The translations under genes and the position numbers were made by a program. Positions 16,790 to 27,601 of a DNA stretch of 64,000 bases are shown here, in pieces. The DNA lies in assembly GCF_001536065.1 (NCBI RefSeq), contig NZ_CZVW01000010.1, forward strand, positions 1 to 64,000, given 5' to 3'. How positions within the stretch are numbered: position 1 is the first letter of the stretch; each line of letters opens with the position of its first letter. Source of the stretch: Candidatus Chryseopegocella kryptomonas (GTDB taxonomy: Bacteria; Bacteroidota; Ignavibacteria; Kryptoniales; Kryptoniaceae). The notes under the pieces are model-generated. The model was not told the origin of the DNA. It searched no databases and saw only the letters and a list, made by a program, of their open reading frames with translations.

Positions 16790-19700
16790 TAAGTAGTCGG
16801 AAACAAAGCAAGGTTTGGTTATAGCTGAATTGCTACGCTGTCAAACATAATCGCCGATGAATTATCTTTATGCTCTCAAGAGTTTATGTTATTTTAATCA
16901 TCGCAATTTTGCCAGTTGTTGCAGTTGCGAATTATTCAAATTTTTATTTTTTCGCCTCTTCAGATACAATTCCATCCGACACAAGCTTAACAAAATTTGA
17001 CTCAACCGCTGTTGATTCAACAGCTCGTGTCAAGATTTTTAACAAAAAATTTGTCTTAAAGCCCTACATTCAACTTAACAACAAAAATCCTCACCCATTA
17101 TTATTTGCGCCGTCAAACTTAATCACACGGGAAGTAAAAATTGATTCAACAGGAAAATTTGTCAGAATTGTTGATAAAATTGCTGGCTCGGAATATGCCT
17201 TCCCACTTGTCGTGCCTCTTGAAAAATATATTCAAATTCGGCTTGAAGAGACAAGGCGAAAATCCTGGATTGAACTTGCCCACAAATACGAGAAAAAAGA
17301 AGAAAAAGATGACATTGAAAAACTTTTTGGAAGCATAACAAACATCCAAATTCCTGTCCCTGCAAATCCAATTTTGAGCATATTCGGTCCACCCGTGATA
17401 AATCTTCACATCTCTGGAGCGGTTGATATAACCGGCGCTTGGAGAAACGAGAAAACAGAACAATTGATTCTCTCACGACTTGGAAGCGTCCGCAATGAGC
17501 CAGATTTTTCGCAACAGGTTCAGATAAATGTCGGCGGAACAATCGGAGATAAACTTAACATAACAGCTGACTGGAACACGCAAAGACAATTTGAATTTGA
17601 AAATCAACTCAAAATAAAATACAAAGGTTATGACGACGAAATAATCCAAAGCGTAGAAGCTGGAAATGTCTCGCTTCAAACCCCATCTTCCCTAATCGGA
17701 AGCAGTCAAGCATTGTTCGGGATAAAGGCAAATTTGCAACTTGGACCTTTAAAACTTACAACTATCGCAAGCCAGAAAAAAGGTGAATCACAGGAAAGAG
17801 TTTTAACTGGCGGAGCACAAACGCAGGAGACAAAAGTTTATCTTTATCAGTATTCCCAAAATCACTATTTCATTGATGAGAAATACATTCCAACATTTGA
17901 GCCATATTATCAAAATAGTCCGCCTGTAAGAATTGCCCCTGAGTTGCAAGTCAAAGATATTGAGGTCTGGGTTTCACAACTTGAAAGACCAGAGCCCGGA
18001 TTGACAAGATTTGTGGTCGCAGATATAAATTTACCACCGATTACAAACAAAGCATATTATGATAGTTTAAGAACGCAAGTTTTACAGAGTGATCCAGGAA
18101 GAATTGAAGTTGGGCTTTTTAGAAAACTTGAACAAGGAAAAGATTACACAATTAATCCAGACATTGGCGTCATCTCACTTAACATAAACATACAGGACAA
18201 TCAAGCTATTGCGGTTGCATATAGAGTTGAAGGACCGACACAAATCGCAAGTGATGATACAGTTTATGGTGACTTTGTAAATTCTTTGACGGACACATCA
18301 GCAACTCTCGTTTTAAAACTTGTTAGACCGAGATCACCTCAACCGTCGTTTAAGAAGGCATGGGCTTTACAATTGCGAAACATTTATCCGCTCGGTGGAG
18401 CAAGGAATATAAAGAAAGAAGGATTTGATTTAAAACTTCTCTATCAACCCAGCCCGGATCAAGAGCCAAGAGAAGATATTGAAGGGAAAAACCTTCTTGA
18501 AATTTTTGGCTTTGATAAATTCCACGAAGATGGCTCCCCCGGACCCGATAACAAATTTGATTTTTCAGAACTTACGATAAACTCATCTCGTGGCGAAATT
18601 ATCTTCCCGTATCTTAAACCGTTCAGCAAAGAAACTCTTAAAAAACTTTTTCCAGACAAAGGTGACGATTTCATAAATTCAATCGCTTATGATGACATCT
18701 ACGATACAAATCAAGTCGCAGCAAGAAATAACACAGCGAAAGCATCAAAATTTATAATTTCAGCAAAATTAACAAGTGATGTCCAAGCAACTTATAATCT
18801 CGGATTCAATATCGCAGAAGGAAGCGTGCAGGTTTATTTGAACGATAGAAGATTGGTTGAAGGTGTTGATTATAGAGTTGATTATATCCTCGGTCAACTT
18901 ACCATCATAAATCGCGATGCTCTTCTTCCGGGCGCAAACCTAAAAATAAGATATGAAACGAATGATTTATTCTCTTTCGCATCAAAGACAATTCTGGGCG
19001 CACGCGGAGACCTTGACCTGTGGGAAAATACGAAGTTTGGTTTTACGCTTATGAATTATTCACAACAAAGCTTAAGCGATAAAGTAAGATTGGGAGAAGA
19101 ACCAATAAGCAACACGATGCTCGGCGTTGATTTTTCAAGTAGGTTCAATTCAATGAGATTTTCAGAACTTTTCAACATTTTGCCCGGCTATCAAGCGAAA
19201 CAAGACGCTGTCTTTTCACTCCGCGGTGAATCAGCTTTCATACTTGCCGATCCAAACACAAGAAAAAGCACAATCGCCGGGGATAACAACGAAAGCATTG
19301 TTTACATAGATGACTTTGAAGGTTCAAAAAGGATTATATCATTCAGCTTAATTTCAAGCCATTGGCATTTTGCAAGCTCGCCTGCATTTATGCCTCTGCT
19401 CGGAGAAGCAAGAAAAGAAGAAATCCCTGACACGATAAAAGTTCAAAGAAAAGGTTATCTTGCGTGGTTTAACATCCCTCAATCAGTTCAAGTCCAAGAA
19501 ATATGGCCACAGAAAAGAGTTGCACAAGAAGAACAATTTATCACACCGCTTGATATTCAATTTTTCCCTGACAAAAGAGGTCAATATAACTACACGACAA
19601 AATGGGACTCAATAAAACTTTTCCCGCGCCAGAATTGGGCTGGAATGATGAGAGTTTTACCGTATTTTTCAACTGATTTGACAACTGAAAATATAACCTA

Positions 19701-21271
19701 CATTGAAATCTGGTTCAAAATTATCGGAAATCCCGGACCAAATGCGAAAATGCTCATAAACCTCGGACAAATTTCCGAAGATGTGATACCGAATAGAAAA
19801 CTTGACACAGAAGATAAAAACGGAAATTATCGTCTTGACCAAGATGAAGATGTCGGGCTTGATGGAATGGATGATAACGAAGAAAGAGCAAAATATCCAT
19901 ACCTTGGCAATGACCCGAGCCAGGATAACTTTGACTACGGAAATCTTATGTTAAGAAATGGAACTGAGGGAAACAGAAACTTTTATCCTGAGCCAGATCA
20001 GGAAGATCTTAACGGAAATCATATTCTTGACCTTGTCAATAATTATTTTGAATACGAAATCCCGCTTGATACGGCAAATAATCCATTCATCGCTGGCGGT
20101 GGCTCAAATGGATGGTATCAGCTTAAAATACCGCTCTCCTCATACACAAGAACAATCGGAAATCCAAGTTTCACGCTGATTGAATTCGTGAGAGTTTGGT
20201 TCACTGGATTTGACAATGACGCAATTGTGAGAATTGCTGAATTTAATCTCGTTGGAAATTACTGGGAAGAGCTCGTGAAAAATGACGACCTTTTCAAAGT
20301 TACGGTTGTAAGCGTTGAAGACAACCCGGATTACTCACCACCGCCTGGGGTTCAAAGACCAAGAGATAGGACAAGACCAGATCAACAGATAGAAGGAAAT
20401 GAGCAATCGCTTGCGTTTATAATTAGAAATTTGCCAGATGATACATTGCGACTTGCTATGAGAAGATTTCCACAAAGGCTTGATCTTTTCAATTACAAAA
20501 TTATGCGTCTTTTCGTCCACGGCGATAGAAACTTCTATGTAAGAGATACAACAGATTACGCTGGGGAAATTTTCATCTGGATTGGAACTGACACATCAAA
20601 CTATTACGAATACCGACAGCCAATCTGGCCAGATTGGGACATAAGAAATAACATTCAAATTGTTTTTGATCAGCTCACTGCACTAAAACAAACGCGTGAT
20701 TCTGTAAATCAACCTGTTAAGAGAGTTCCCGTTCCAGATGGACCACCCGGGGCAACATATTGGATCAAAGGAAATCCATCGCTGACAAATGTCACTTTTA
20801 TTGCAATTGGAGTTACAAACCCGAAAGGGAAGGGAGCACAATTTCTCTCGGGCGATGTATGGGTGAATGAATTGCGACTTCTGAAAGCAAATGACGCAGT
20901 TGGATGGGCTTATAATTTTTCGGCTCAATTAAATGTCCCCGAACTTTTAAGTGTTAACTTTGGAATTGCAAGGCGAAGCCCTGAATTTAGAGGTCTTGCG
21001 GATAGATTTGTCAACTCATCATCTCGCGTTCTCTCAACAAACTGGTCTCTCTCAACGAATTTAAATGTTGAAAAAATACTTCCATCGTTTTTGAGCTCTT
21101 CTTTGAAAATTCCTCTCTCTTATTCAAGGTCTGAAAACATTGGAATCCCAAAATATATACCAGGCAAAGATATACTTGCAACCGAAGCTGCAAATCGTCT
21201 TCGTCAAACTGTTCTTGAAAATGGCGGGACCGAAGAAGATGCAAATAGAAAAGCAGACAGCTTGTTGACGG

Positions 21272-21384
21272 TCATCCAACAATTAAGCATCTCCGAAACT
21301 TGGGCTATCCCATCTGTTAACTTCACAATTAACTCTCAAAAATGGTATGTGAGGGATGTTATAAACAAAATCAACTTCGGCTTC
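21272..21384 (+). repeat. inverted repeat arm 1 within sprA (native copy)
   Basis: This 113-base segment is native sprA coding sequence (SISETWAIPSVNFTINSQKW and following residues). Its exact reverse complement lies at 21743-21855. The spacer between arms is 358 bases. Confidence 0.95.
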
Positions 21385-21742
21385 AGCTTCAACCGCGCAA
21401 GCTCAAGGGACATAAACACAGAAATAAGCAAAAGATGGGGTTTCAACTTTCAATCAAGTTATTCAACAAACATAAAACCAATAACCATAAAACCTTTCAA
21501 ATCAATTTTTGATGGAATTCCATTTCTTGACAATTACAAGGACTGGGAAATACAACTTACTCCATCTGGATTTTCTGGGATGATGAGATTTGACCGCGGG
21601 CAGGAAAATAGAAAATTTAGAACCAAAACAAGTTTTGAACCTACAACAAGAGCATTTAATGCTCAAAGAGGTTTCTCGTTTGACTGGAAATTTTCAAACA
21701 ATGGTCTCCTTAATCCATCGTTAAGATACCAGGTTGACATCG

Positions 21743-21855
21743 GAAGCCGAAGTTGATTTTGTTTATAACATCCCTCACATACCATTTTTGAGAGTTAATT
21801 GTGAAGTTAACAGATGGGATAGCCCAAGTTTCGGAGATGCTTAATTGTTGGATGA
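21743..21855 (-). repeat. inverted repeat arm 2 within sprA (disrupting copy)
   Basis: This is an exact 113-base reverse complement of 21272-21384. Outside the arm, the left flank shares GGTTGA with the sequence that would follow in the source, offset by one base. The right flank shares TCAA. There is no transposase, terminal inverted repeat or target-site duplication. Confidence 0.95.
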
Positions 21856-23494
21856 ACATCAAGTTTAAATCAGCAAATAAGCATTGGAACAAATCCACGG
21901 ATACCGCCGATTCTTGGATTGAACAAATATGTAAACATAAATTTAAGTTATTCATCTGGTTATAGATGGCAAAATAATTTTCAACAGGGGACGCTTGGAA
22001 GAAGCGCGGGCTATTCAGCGAACTTAAATCTTGGATTTTCAATAAGGTTGAAATCACTTGCTGATTCATGGTTTGGCGAGGAAACAGAAACTCGTGGGCG
22101 TGGCTTACAAACTCCAAAAGACACAACGAAAAAATCCGACGCTTTAACAATTTCACCAAAACAAATTTTAAAATATCTCATAAAAACACCTTTCCTTGAT
22201 TACGACAATGTTCAGATCACATTCACGCAAACAAATACAGCAATGAACACGGGACTTTACTCCGAAAGACCCGGAATGGGAAATTTATGGTCATGGCTTC
22301 CGTTCACAAGTGATAAAATTGAATATGGACCATCGCTTCTGTATCAACTTGGGCTTGTCTCTTATCCAAATGGCGAATTGAAATTAACTCCTAAAAAAGG
22401 ATTTCCATTCTTCGGTTTTGAACAAAGTATGGGTCTTCGGGCGCCGAACGGAAATCTTGACGATAACTTTAACCAGACAAACAAAATAACCCTTACAACT
22501 TCACGACCACTCTGGCAAGGTGCATATCTTGACTTGAGTTGGAACCTTAGCTGGAGTTTTCAAAGAAACCAAAGAATTATAACAGATTCCTCAGGTGTTC
22601 CAAGAGTTACATCGCTTACAAGCTCTGGCTCACTTGGGAGATCGTTTTTAACGCTTCCACCAGTGTTTATATTCAGCATATTTAAAAGTGGAATAAGTTC
22701 AGTCGCGTCAAAATATAGCGAATTAAAACTTGATCCAACAGATAAAAGAACTGATGATGAAAAATTAGCACAGGCATTTGAAGAAGGATTTGAGACATTG
22801 CCATTTTTGAGCAAACTTCTTGGAGGATTTCTCCCACGTGTTAATTGGAGATTAAGATGGGATGGACTTGAGAAATTTTCAATTTTCAAATCATTTGCAA
22901 CTCGCGTCTCACTTGAACACGCTTATACATCAAACTTTGAAAAAAGATGGAGAAGTTTCATTGGACAGGGACAAACATTTGAATCAGAAAGAACTGGCTA
23001 TGATTTCAATCCACTTGTCGGGTTAAACATAACTTTCAAACCATTATGGAACGGAAACTTAACAGGTGGTTTCAGGTACATCACATCAACTTATTACGAT
23101 CTTAACTTTTCAGCGAAAGCAATAGTTGAAACATTTAGGAGAGAAATTTCCTTTAATTTGAGTTATTCAAAGCGTGGTTTTAATTTGCCACTTTTTGGAC
23201 TCTCTCTAAAAAACGATGTTGACATAATGATAACTTACTCATCCTCAAAAAATTCAAGGCAAACATACCAAGCACGAAATCTCTCCGAAGCAATACCTCT
23301 TGATGGAATCCTGCGAACAACAATGGAGTTTAGATTCAGATATATGTTAAGCACACGGGTTACCGGCTCACTTTTCTATAGATTTACAAAATCAAAATCT
23401 GATTCAAGAAGCACATTTATCCCAGGTTCAACGATAAACGAAGTCGGCGTTGACCTACACATCGCAATAGGGACATAAAGCATATACCTGCCTC

Positions 23495-23523
23495 TTGACT
23501 TTTCCAAAAACTTTGATTATAAA
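23495..23523 (+). promoter_or_regulatory. candidate dnaA promoter upstream of the DnaA boxes
   Basis: TTGACT (23495-23500), a 17-base spacer and TATAAA (23518-23523) lie 17 bases after the sprA stop. Transcription from here would cross the whole upstream box cluster before dnaA at 23823, giving a leader near 290 bases and an obvious route for DnaA autorepression (inference). Confidence 0.55.
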
Positions 23524-23547
23524 TAATTGGAGTGTGAAATTTATCTA

Positions 23548-23822
23548 TGTTGATAACTTGTTGATAAAACCAAAAATTTGTGCAATAAAATTTTTACCTT
23601 GAAATGACAATTTTAACCATTTTTAGCCCCATGTTGATAACTTTGACGAATTTTGACAAAAATTGCTTGAATTTCAATAAAAAACTTGACTGTGCACATG
23701 TGGATAATTTTGTGGATAAGTGTGGATAACTTCAAAAAATGACTCTGTGAGTTTTCCACAAGTTATCCACAATTTTTGTAAAAATGTGGATAAGTTTAAA
23801 AAATTAAACTAGGAATTTCCAT
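23548..23822. other. oriC: oriC, upstream half: DnaA-box cluster
   Basis: The gap between sprA and dnaA (23479-23822) holds five exact TGTGGATAA/TTATCCACA boxes: 23699-23707, 23711-23719, 23721-23729, 23763-23771 (reverse) and 23785-23793. It also holds TGTTGATAA variants at 23548-23556, 23559-23567 and 23632-23640, and a TTTTCCACA variant at 23752-23760. Another near-match (TATGGATAA) at 23822-23830 overlaps the dnaA start codon. The surroundings are very AT-rich. Box density next to dnaA is the accepted signature of a bacterial replication origin. Confidence 0.85.
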
Positions 23823-25316
23823 ATGGATAAGCCATCAGATCAAGCAAAAAACTTGCTTAAAAATCCTGTTAAAGAAAGTGAGAACGCTCAATCTATTGAT
23901 GAAATCCAACTTCAAAAATCACAGGAAAACGAACATCCTGCCGACGCTAAAGCAATTTGGAACGAATGTCTCGCCATAATCAAAGACAATGTAAATCCAT
24001 TGAGCTTTAAAACATGGTTTGAGCCAATTGTACCGTTAAAAGTTGAAGGCAAACAACTCACAATCCAAGTTCCAAGCCAGTTTTTCTATGAGTGGCTTGA
24101 AGAACATTATTACAGTTTAATTAAGAAGACATTGACAAAGGTTTTGGGAGAAGGTGCAAAACTTGTTTATTCGGTCGTGATGGAAAATTCGTCTGCCGAT
24201 TCAAAAACGACAATAAATCTTCCACCAGCACCAAAGCCATCTTATCCAACAGTTCAAGTCAAAACTACATATGAACAACCATTTGAATCAAATTTAAACC
24301 CGAGATATACATTTGATAACTTTGTCAAAGGAGATTGCAATCAACTTGCAAGAGCAGCTGCTCTTGCTGTTGCAAATAACCCAGGTGGAACATCTTTTAA
24401 TCCGCTGGTTATATATGGTGGTGTCGGACTTGGAAAAACTCATTTAATTCAAGCCATTGGAAATTATGTCCTCGCAAATAAAAAATCATTGCGTGTTTAT
24501 TATGTCTCAAGCGAAAAATTTACAATTGATTTCGTTGAAGCAATTCAAAAGGACAGGGTGAGTGATTTCTCAAACTTTTACAGAAGCATTGATGTTCTCA
24601 TCGTTGATGATATACAATTCTTTGCTGGAAAAGAAAAAACACAAGATAATTTCTTCCACACATTCAACGCCTTACATCAAGCAAGAAAACAAATTGTTCT
24701 CTCTTGTGATAGACCACCGAAGGAATTAAAAGGTCTTGACGATAGATTGATTTCAAGATTTCAATGGGGACTGATTGCAGATATTCAACCACCAGATCTT
24801 GAAACGAGAATTGCAATTTTGAAAAAGAAAGCGGAAGATAGTGGAGTTGAACTTCCACAAGAAGTTATTGAATATATCGCAGTTCATATAACATCAAACA
24901 TACGAGAACTTGAAGGTTGTCTTATAAGTTTGCTTGCAAAATCTTCACTTGAAAACAGAAAAATTGATGTTGAACTTGCAAAAGAAGTCGTCAAAACAAT
25001 TGTTAAAGATACATCCGTCAAAGTTTCAATTGAGGAAATTCAAAGAGTTGTAGCGGAACATTTCGGAATCCCGCCAGATATGTTGAAGGCAAAAACAAGG
25101 AAACAGGAAGTTGTCGTAGCAAGACAAATCGCAATGTATCTTTGCAAGGAATTAACAGATTCATCCCTTAAAACAATTGGATTACATTTCGGAGGCAGAG
25201 ACCATAGCACTGTCATTCACGCATGCCAATCGGTTGAAGAAGATATGAGAAAAAATGAAAAGTTGAGAAATCTTGTTGAATCGTTGAGAAGAAAAATTGA
25301 ATTTAACTACGGATAA
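23823..25316 (+). CDS. dnaA: chromosomal replication initiator protein DnaA
   Basis: DnaA binds the nine-base boxes at the origin and melts DNA as an ATP-dependent filament. The 497-residue protein has about 40 extra residues before the usual domain I start (IWNECLAIIKDNVNPLSFKTWF). A short linker follows, then the AAA+ domain: Walker A GGVGLGKTHLI, Walker B VLIVDDIQFFAGKE, sensor SRFQWGL and arginine-finger region. The C-terminal helix-turn-helix has the signature GGRDHSTVIHAC. The ATG at 23823 follows an AGGAA sequence. DnaN, often the next gene, is absent here; DnaA boxes continue downstream instead. Confidence 0.97.
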   Translation: MDKPSDQAKNLLKNPVKESENAQSIDEIQLQKSQENEHPADAKAIWNECLAIIKDNVNPLSFKTWFEPIVPLKVEGKQLTIQVPSQFFYEWLEEHYYSLIKKTLTKVLGEGAKLVYSVVMENSSADSKTTINLPPAPKPSYPTVQVKTTYEQPFESNLNPRYTFDNFVKGDCNQLARAAALAVANNPGGTSFNPLVIYGGVGLGKTHLIQAIGNYVLANKKSLRVYYVSSEKFTIDFVEAIQKDRVSDFSNFYRSIDVLIVDDIQFFAGKEKTQDNFFHTFNALHQARKQIVLSCDRPPKELKGLDDRLISRFQWGLIADIQPPDLETRIAILKKKAEDSGVELPQEVIEYIAVHITSNIRELEGCLISLLAKSSLENRKIDVELAKEVVKTIVKDTSVKVSIEEIQRVVAEHFGIPPDMLKAKTRKQEVVVARQIAMYLCKELTDSSLKTIGLHFGGRDHSTVIHACQSVEEDMRKNEKLRNLVESLRRKIEFNYG

Positions 25317-25617
25317 TTAACATTGTGGATAAAGTTGTGGATAACTTGTGAATTTGTGTGGATTGTGTGTTAATAAGTCAAAAAGTTATCAACATTTGAC
25401 TTGTGGATAACTTTAGAGTGTGGATAATTTCAAAGTTATCAACATCAAATTAACACTCGTTATTACTCAAATTTAAATCAAACGCTGAAAAATTGACCGA
25501 AACAAATTAACAAACAATAAATTTTCAACAAGCACTTTACACTGTTATTTTTCAACAAAAGTTATCCACATATCCACATCGCTTATTAACAATCTAACTA
25601 ATTCTTTAAACAAAAAA
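25317..25617. other. oriC: oriC, downstream half: DnaA-box cluster and AT-rich tract
   Basis: The 301-base gap after dnaA holds five exact boxes: TGTGGATAA at 25324-25332, 25336-25344, 25402-25410 and 25419-25427, and TTATCCACA at 25562-25570. It also holds TTATCAACA variants at 25386-25394 and 25436-25444 and an ATATCCACA at 25570-25578. The stretch 25440-25560 between boxes is strongly AT-rich and is the best candidate for the unwinding element. Together with the upstream cluster this gives a bipartite origin with dnaA in the middle, as described for Bacillus subtilis and Helicobacter. Confidence 0.8.
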
Positions 25618-25947
25618 CTATTTATTAACAGATTCAATTGCCTGAACGATAAGGGGATAATATCTATCAAGTGCACATTCAACCGAATTTCTCAATTCAC
25701 ACACGCCATCTGGCGTTTCTTTGCATTCTTTACAAACATTTTCTCTCAAGGCAAGTATGTAATCATCCATTTTATCGCTCTTAATTGAAAGGACGATGTT
25801 AACAATTTTCGGAAAGTAAACTTTCACAGCACACATTGAAGCATCAGAGATTCTGCAAACCCCATTGCCGTAGGGATCGCTATCAATACAAACTCTGCAA
25901 ACAACATCTTGAACTGCTTGCCAGTATTTTTCAAGTTCGGGAGTCAT
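25618..25947 (-). CDS. small duplicated-cysteine protein of unknown function
   Basis: I do not recognise this 109-residue protein. It consists of two similar halves. The first reads VCRVCIDSDPYGNGVCRISDASMCAVKVYFPKIV and the second VCKECKETPDGVCELRNSVECALDRYYPLIV. Each has a CxxC pair, then two more Cys at comparable spacing, then an aromatic-Pro helix. Four Cys per half suggests two metal sites (zinc or iron-sulfur), inferred only from the pattern. It has no signal peptide. It ends at the edge of oriC and is convergent with dnaA. Confidence 0.7.
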   Translation of the reverse strand: MTPELEKYWQAVQDVVCRVCIDSDPYGNGVCRISDASMCAVKVYFPKIVNIVLSIKSDKMDDYILALRENVCKECKETPDGVCELRNSVECALDRYYPLIVQAIESVNK

Positions 25948-26020
25948 AGCAATTCTCCAAGTTTTGTTTTACAATTCTATTTTGGAAATTTTTTGAGAAA
26001 AAATCAAGTTTCATTTTCCG

Positions 26021-26049
26021 TTGATTGTAAAGTTTTAATTTGTTATATT
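26021..26049 (+). promoter_or_regulatory. promoter of the nucleotidase-LolA-FtsX operon
   Basis: TTGATT (26021-26026), 17 bases, TATATT (26044-26049), 22 bases before the start codon at 26072. It is a good sigma-70-type match and the only one seen before this eight-gene run. Confidence 0.6.
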
Positions 26050-26071
26050 AAACAAAAAATTTGCTTCGCTT

Positions 26072-27601
26072 ATGCGAAAGAAAATCGCATCATTTTTTAT
26101 CCTTCTTCTTTTTCTTGTTCAATTCCTGCTTTCGCAAAACCTTGAAAAAATTTTAATTCTTCATTGGAATGATTTTCACGCTCAAAATACGCCGATGAAA
26201 ACAAAATGTGGTGATTCTGTTTGCTATGTTGGAGGAACTGCAAATTTACTTGGCTTGATAAATAAATTCAGAAATGAAGAGAAAAATGTCCTCGTTTTAA
26301 ATGCGGGAGATGATTTTCAAGGAACTCCTATATCATCAATCACAAAGGGGAAATCACAAATTGAGTTGATGAACATTATAAAGCCAGATGCTATGACTCT
26401 TGGCAATCACGAGTTTGATTATGGGAGGGAATCACTTGAAGAAAATTTGAAAATAGCAAAGTTTAATGTTTTAAGTGCAAATTTATGGGACAAAAGAAAG
26501 GGAAAATTATTTGTCAAACCATACATTGTTAAAAAAGTCGGCAGAGCAAAAATTGGAGTGATTGGACTTACGACGCCAGAACTTTTTAAACTTTCTTTAA
26601 GAGAAAATTTGAAAGACATTGAACTTCTTGACATTGACAAAGTTTTAAAACAATACATTTATGAACTCAAAAATAAAGAGAAAGTTGATTTAATCATCGC
26701 ACTTACTCACATCGGAGTGTATGGTGATTCGCTTATTGCTGTGAAATTTCCAGAGATAAAAATTATAATCGGTGGACATAGCCATACGGCGTTATTTGAG
26801 CCAAAAGTTGTAAATGGCGTGATAATATGTCAAGCAGGTTCAAGAGGTGAATATCTTGGATATCTTTCAATTGAAGTTGATCTTGACGGTGATTCTATTT
26901 ATTCTTACAACGGTAAATTAATCCGTGTTGTAAATGGCATTGTTGAGCCAGATAAAGTTGCGTTGAAAAAGGTTGAAGAACTTGAAAAAATTGTTGATAA
27001 AGAATTTGGGCAGGTTATAGGATGGCTTGAGGTTGATTGGAAGAGAAATTTTTACGGTGAAAGCAATCTTGGAAATTGGGAAGCAGATGTGATGCGTGAA
27101 TTTGCTAAAACAGACATTGCTTTTCAAAATTCTGGTGGATTAAGAAAGGACTTGCCAAGAGGGGAGATAAAAGTTCGTGATATATGGGAAATAAATCCAT
27201 TTGGAAATACATTTGTTGTTTTTGAGGTTGATGGTAAAACTTTGAAAAAAATGATGGAATGGCAGGCGTCGGGAAAAGCAGAGTTGATGCAAGTTTCGGG
27301 AATTAAAGTTGTAATTGATTCAAGAAGAAATGTCGGGGAAAGAGTGATCTCAATTGAAGTTGGGGGAAAGCCACTTGATGAAAATAAAAGATATTCAATC
27401 GTCACAAACAATTGGGTTGCTGATCATCTTTATGATTTGTTTGGAATTCCGCAGGAAAGCGTTGAAGTTAAAAATCTCGGCGTAGTTGATAGAGATGTTT
27501 TCATTGAAGCAGTGAAAAAACAAAAGGTTATAAAATCAGAAGTTGAAGGGAGAATAATTGATCTTGCAAAACATAAAGGAGGAACAAACAATGAATATTG
27601 A
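26072..27601 (+). CDS. exported 5'-nucleotidase / UshA-family metallophosphatase
   Basis: This enzyme hydrolyses nucleotides or related phosphodiesters outside the cytoplasm. After a signal peptide (residues 1-22) come the dinuclear metallophosphatase motifs: HWNDFHAQ, NAGDDFQGTP, LGNHEFDYG, ALTHIG and GGHSHT. The C-terminal 5'-nucleotidase domain follows, with FQNSGGLRKDLPRG, the substrate-stacking region EINPFGNTF and TNNWVADHLYDLF. Length (509 residues) is normal. The last codons overlap the start of the DUF4013 gene by 11 bases, making it the first gene of a tightly packed operon with envelope transport genes. Whether it shares their function is unknown. Confidence 0.9.
   Translation: MRKKIASFFILLLFLVQFLLSQNLEKILILHWNDFHAQNTPMKTKCGDSVCYVGGTANLLGLINKFRNEEKNVLVLNAGDDFQGTPISSITKGKSQIELMNIIKPDAMTLGNHEFDYGRESLEENLKIAKFNVLSANLWDKRKGKLFVKPYIVKKVGRAKIGVIGLTTPELFKLSLRENLKDIELLDIDKVLKQYIYELKNKEKVDLIIALTHIGVYGDSLIAVKFPEIKIIIGGHSHTALFEPKVVNGVIICQAGSRGEYLGYLSIEVDLDGDSIYSYNGKLIRVVNGIVEPDKVALKKVEELEKIVDKEFGQVIGWLEVDWKRNFYGESNLGNWEADVMREFAKTDIAFQNSGGLRKDLPRGEIKVRDIWEINPFGNTFVVFEVDGKTLKKMMEWQASGKAELMQVSGIKVVIDSRRNVGERVISIEVGGKPLDENKRYSIVTNNWVADHLYDLFGIPQESVEVKNLGVVDRDVFIEAVKKQKVIKSEVEGRIIDLAKHKGGTNNEY

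Larger units (their letters stand above)
16870..23478 (+). pseudogene. sprA: SprA, outer-membrane channel of type IX secretion, interrupted by an inverted self-copy
   Basis: SprA is the giant beta-barrel translocon of the type IX secretion system. The sequence reads as SprA from the N-terminus through 21742: signal peptide, NLHISGAVDITGAWRNEK, VQINVGGTIGDKLNITADWNTQ, GNVSLQTPSSLIGSSQALFG, YIDDFEGSKRII, and VGLDGMDDNEE. It resumes at 21856 (TSSLNQQISIGTNPRIPPILG ... to 23478). Total length is about 2,200 codons, near family size. Between these points, 21743-21855 is a perfect reverse-complement copy of 21272-21384 and introduces stops (first TGA at 21754-21756). The two SprA parts are in the same frame, so the copy appears to replace native sequence. 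Because a type IX substrate is encoded nearby, an assembly or amplification artefact, or a strain-specific event, should be considered before calling SprA dead. Confidence 0.9.

Noticed and set aside
21272-21855. Insertion sequence or MITE in sprA
   Set aside because: No transposase, no terminal repeats beyond the arms, no target duplication, and arm 1 is native coding sequence.
21710-22159. Minus-strand open frame of 149 codons in the sprA gap
   Set aside because: It only exists because the inverted copy of sprA is read in its original sense there; the rest is antisense of sprA.
16870-23478. Two separate sprA-like genes (16870-21756 and 21919-23478)
   Set aside because: Both parts are consecutive portions of one SprA in the same frame; SprA-like codons continue back to 21856 without a start signal.
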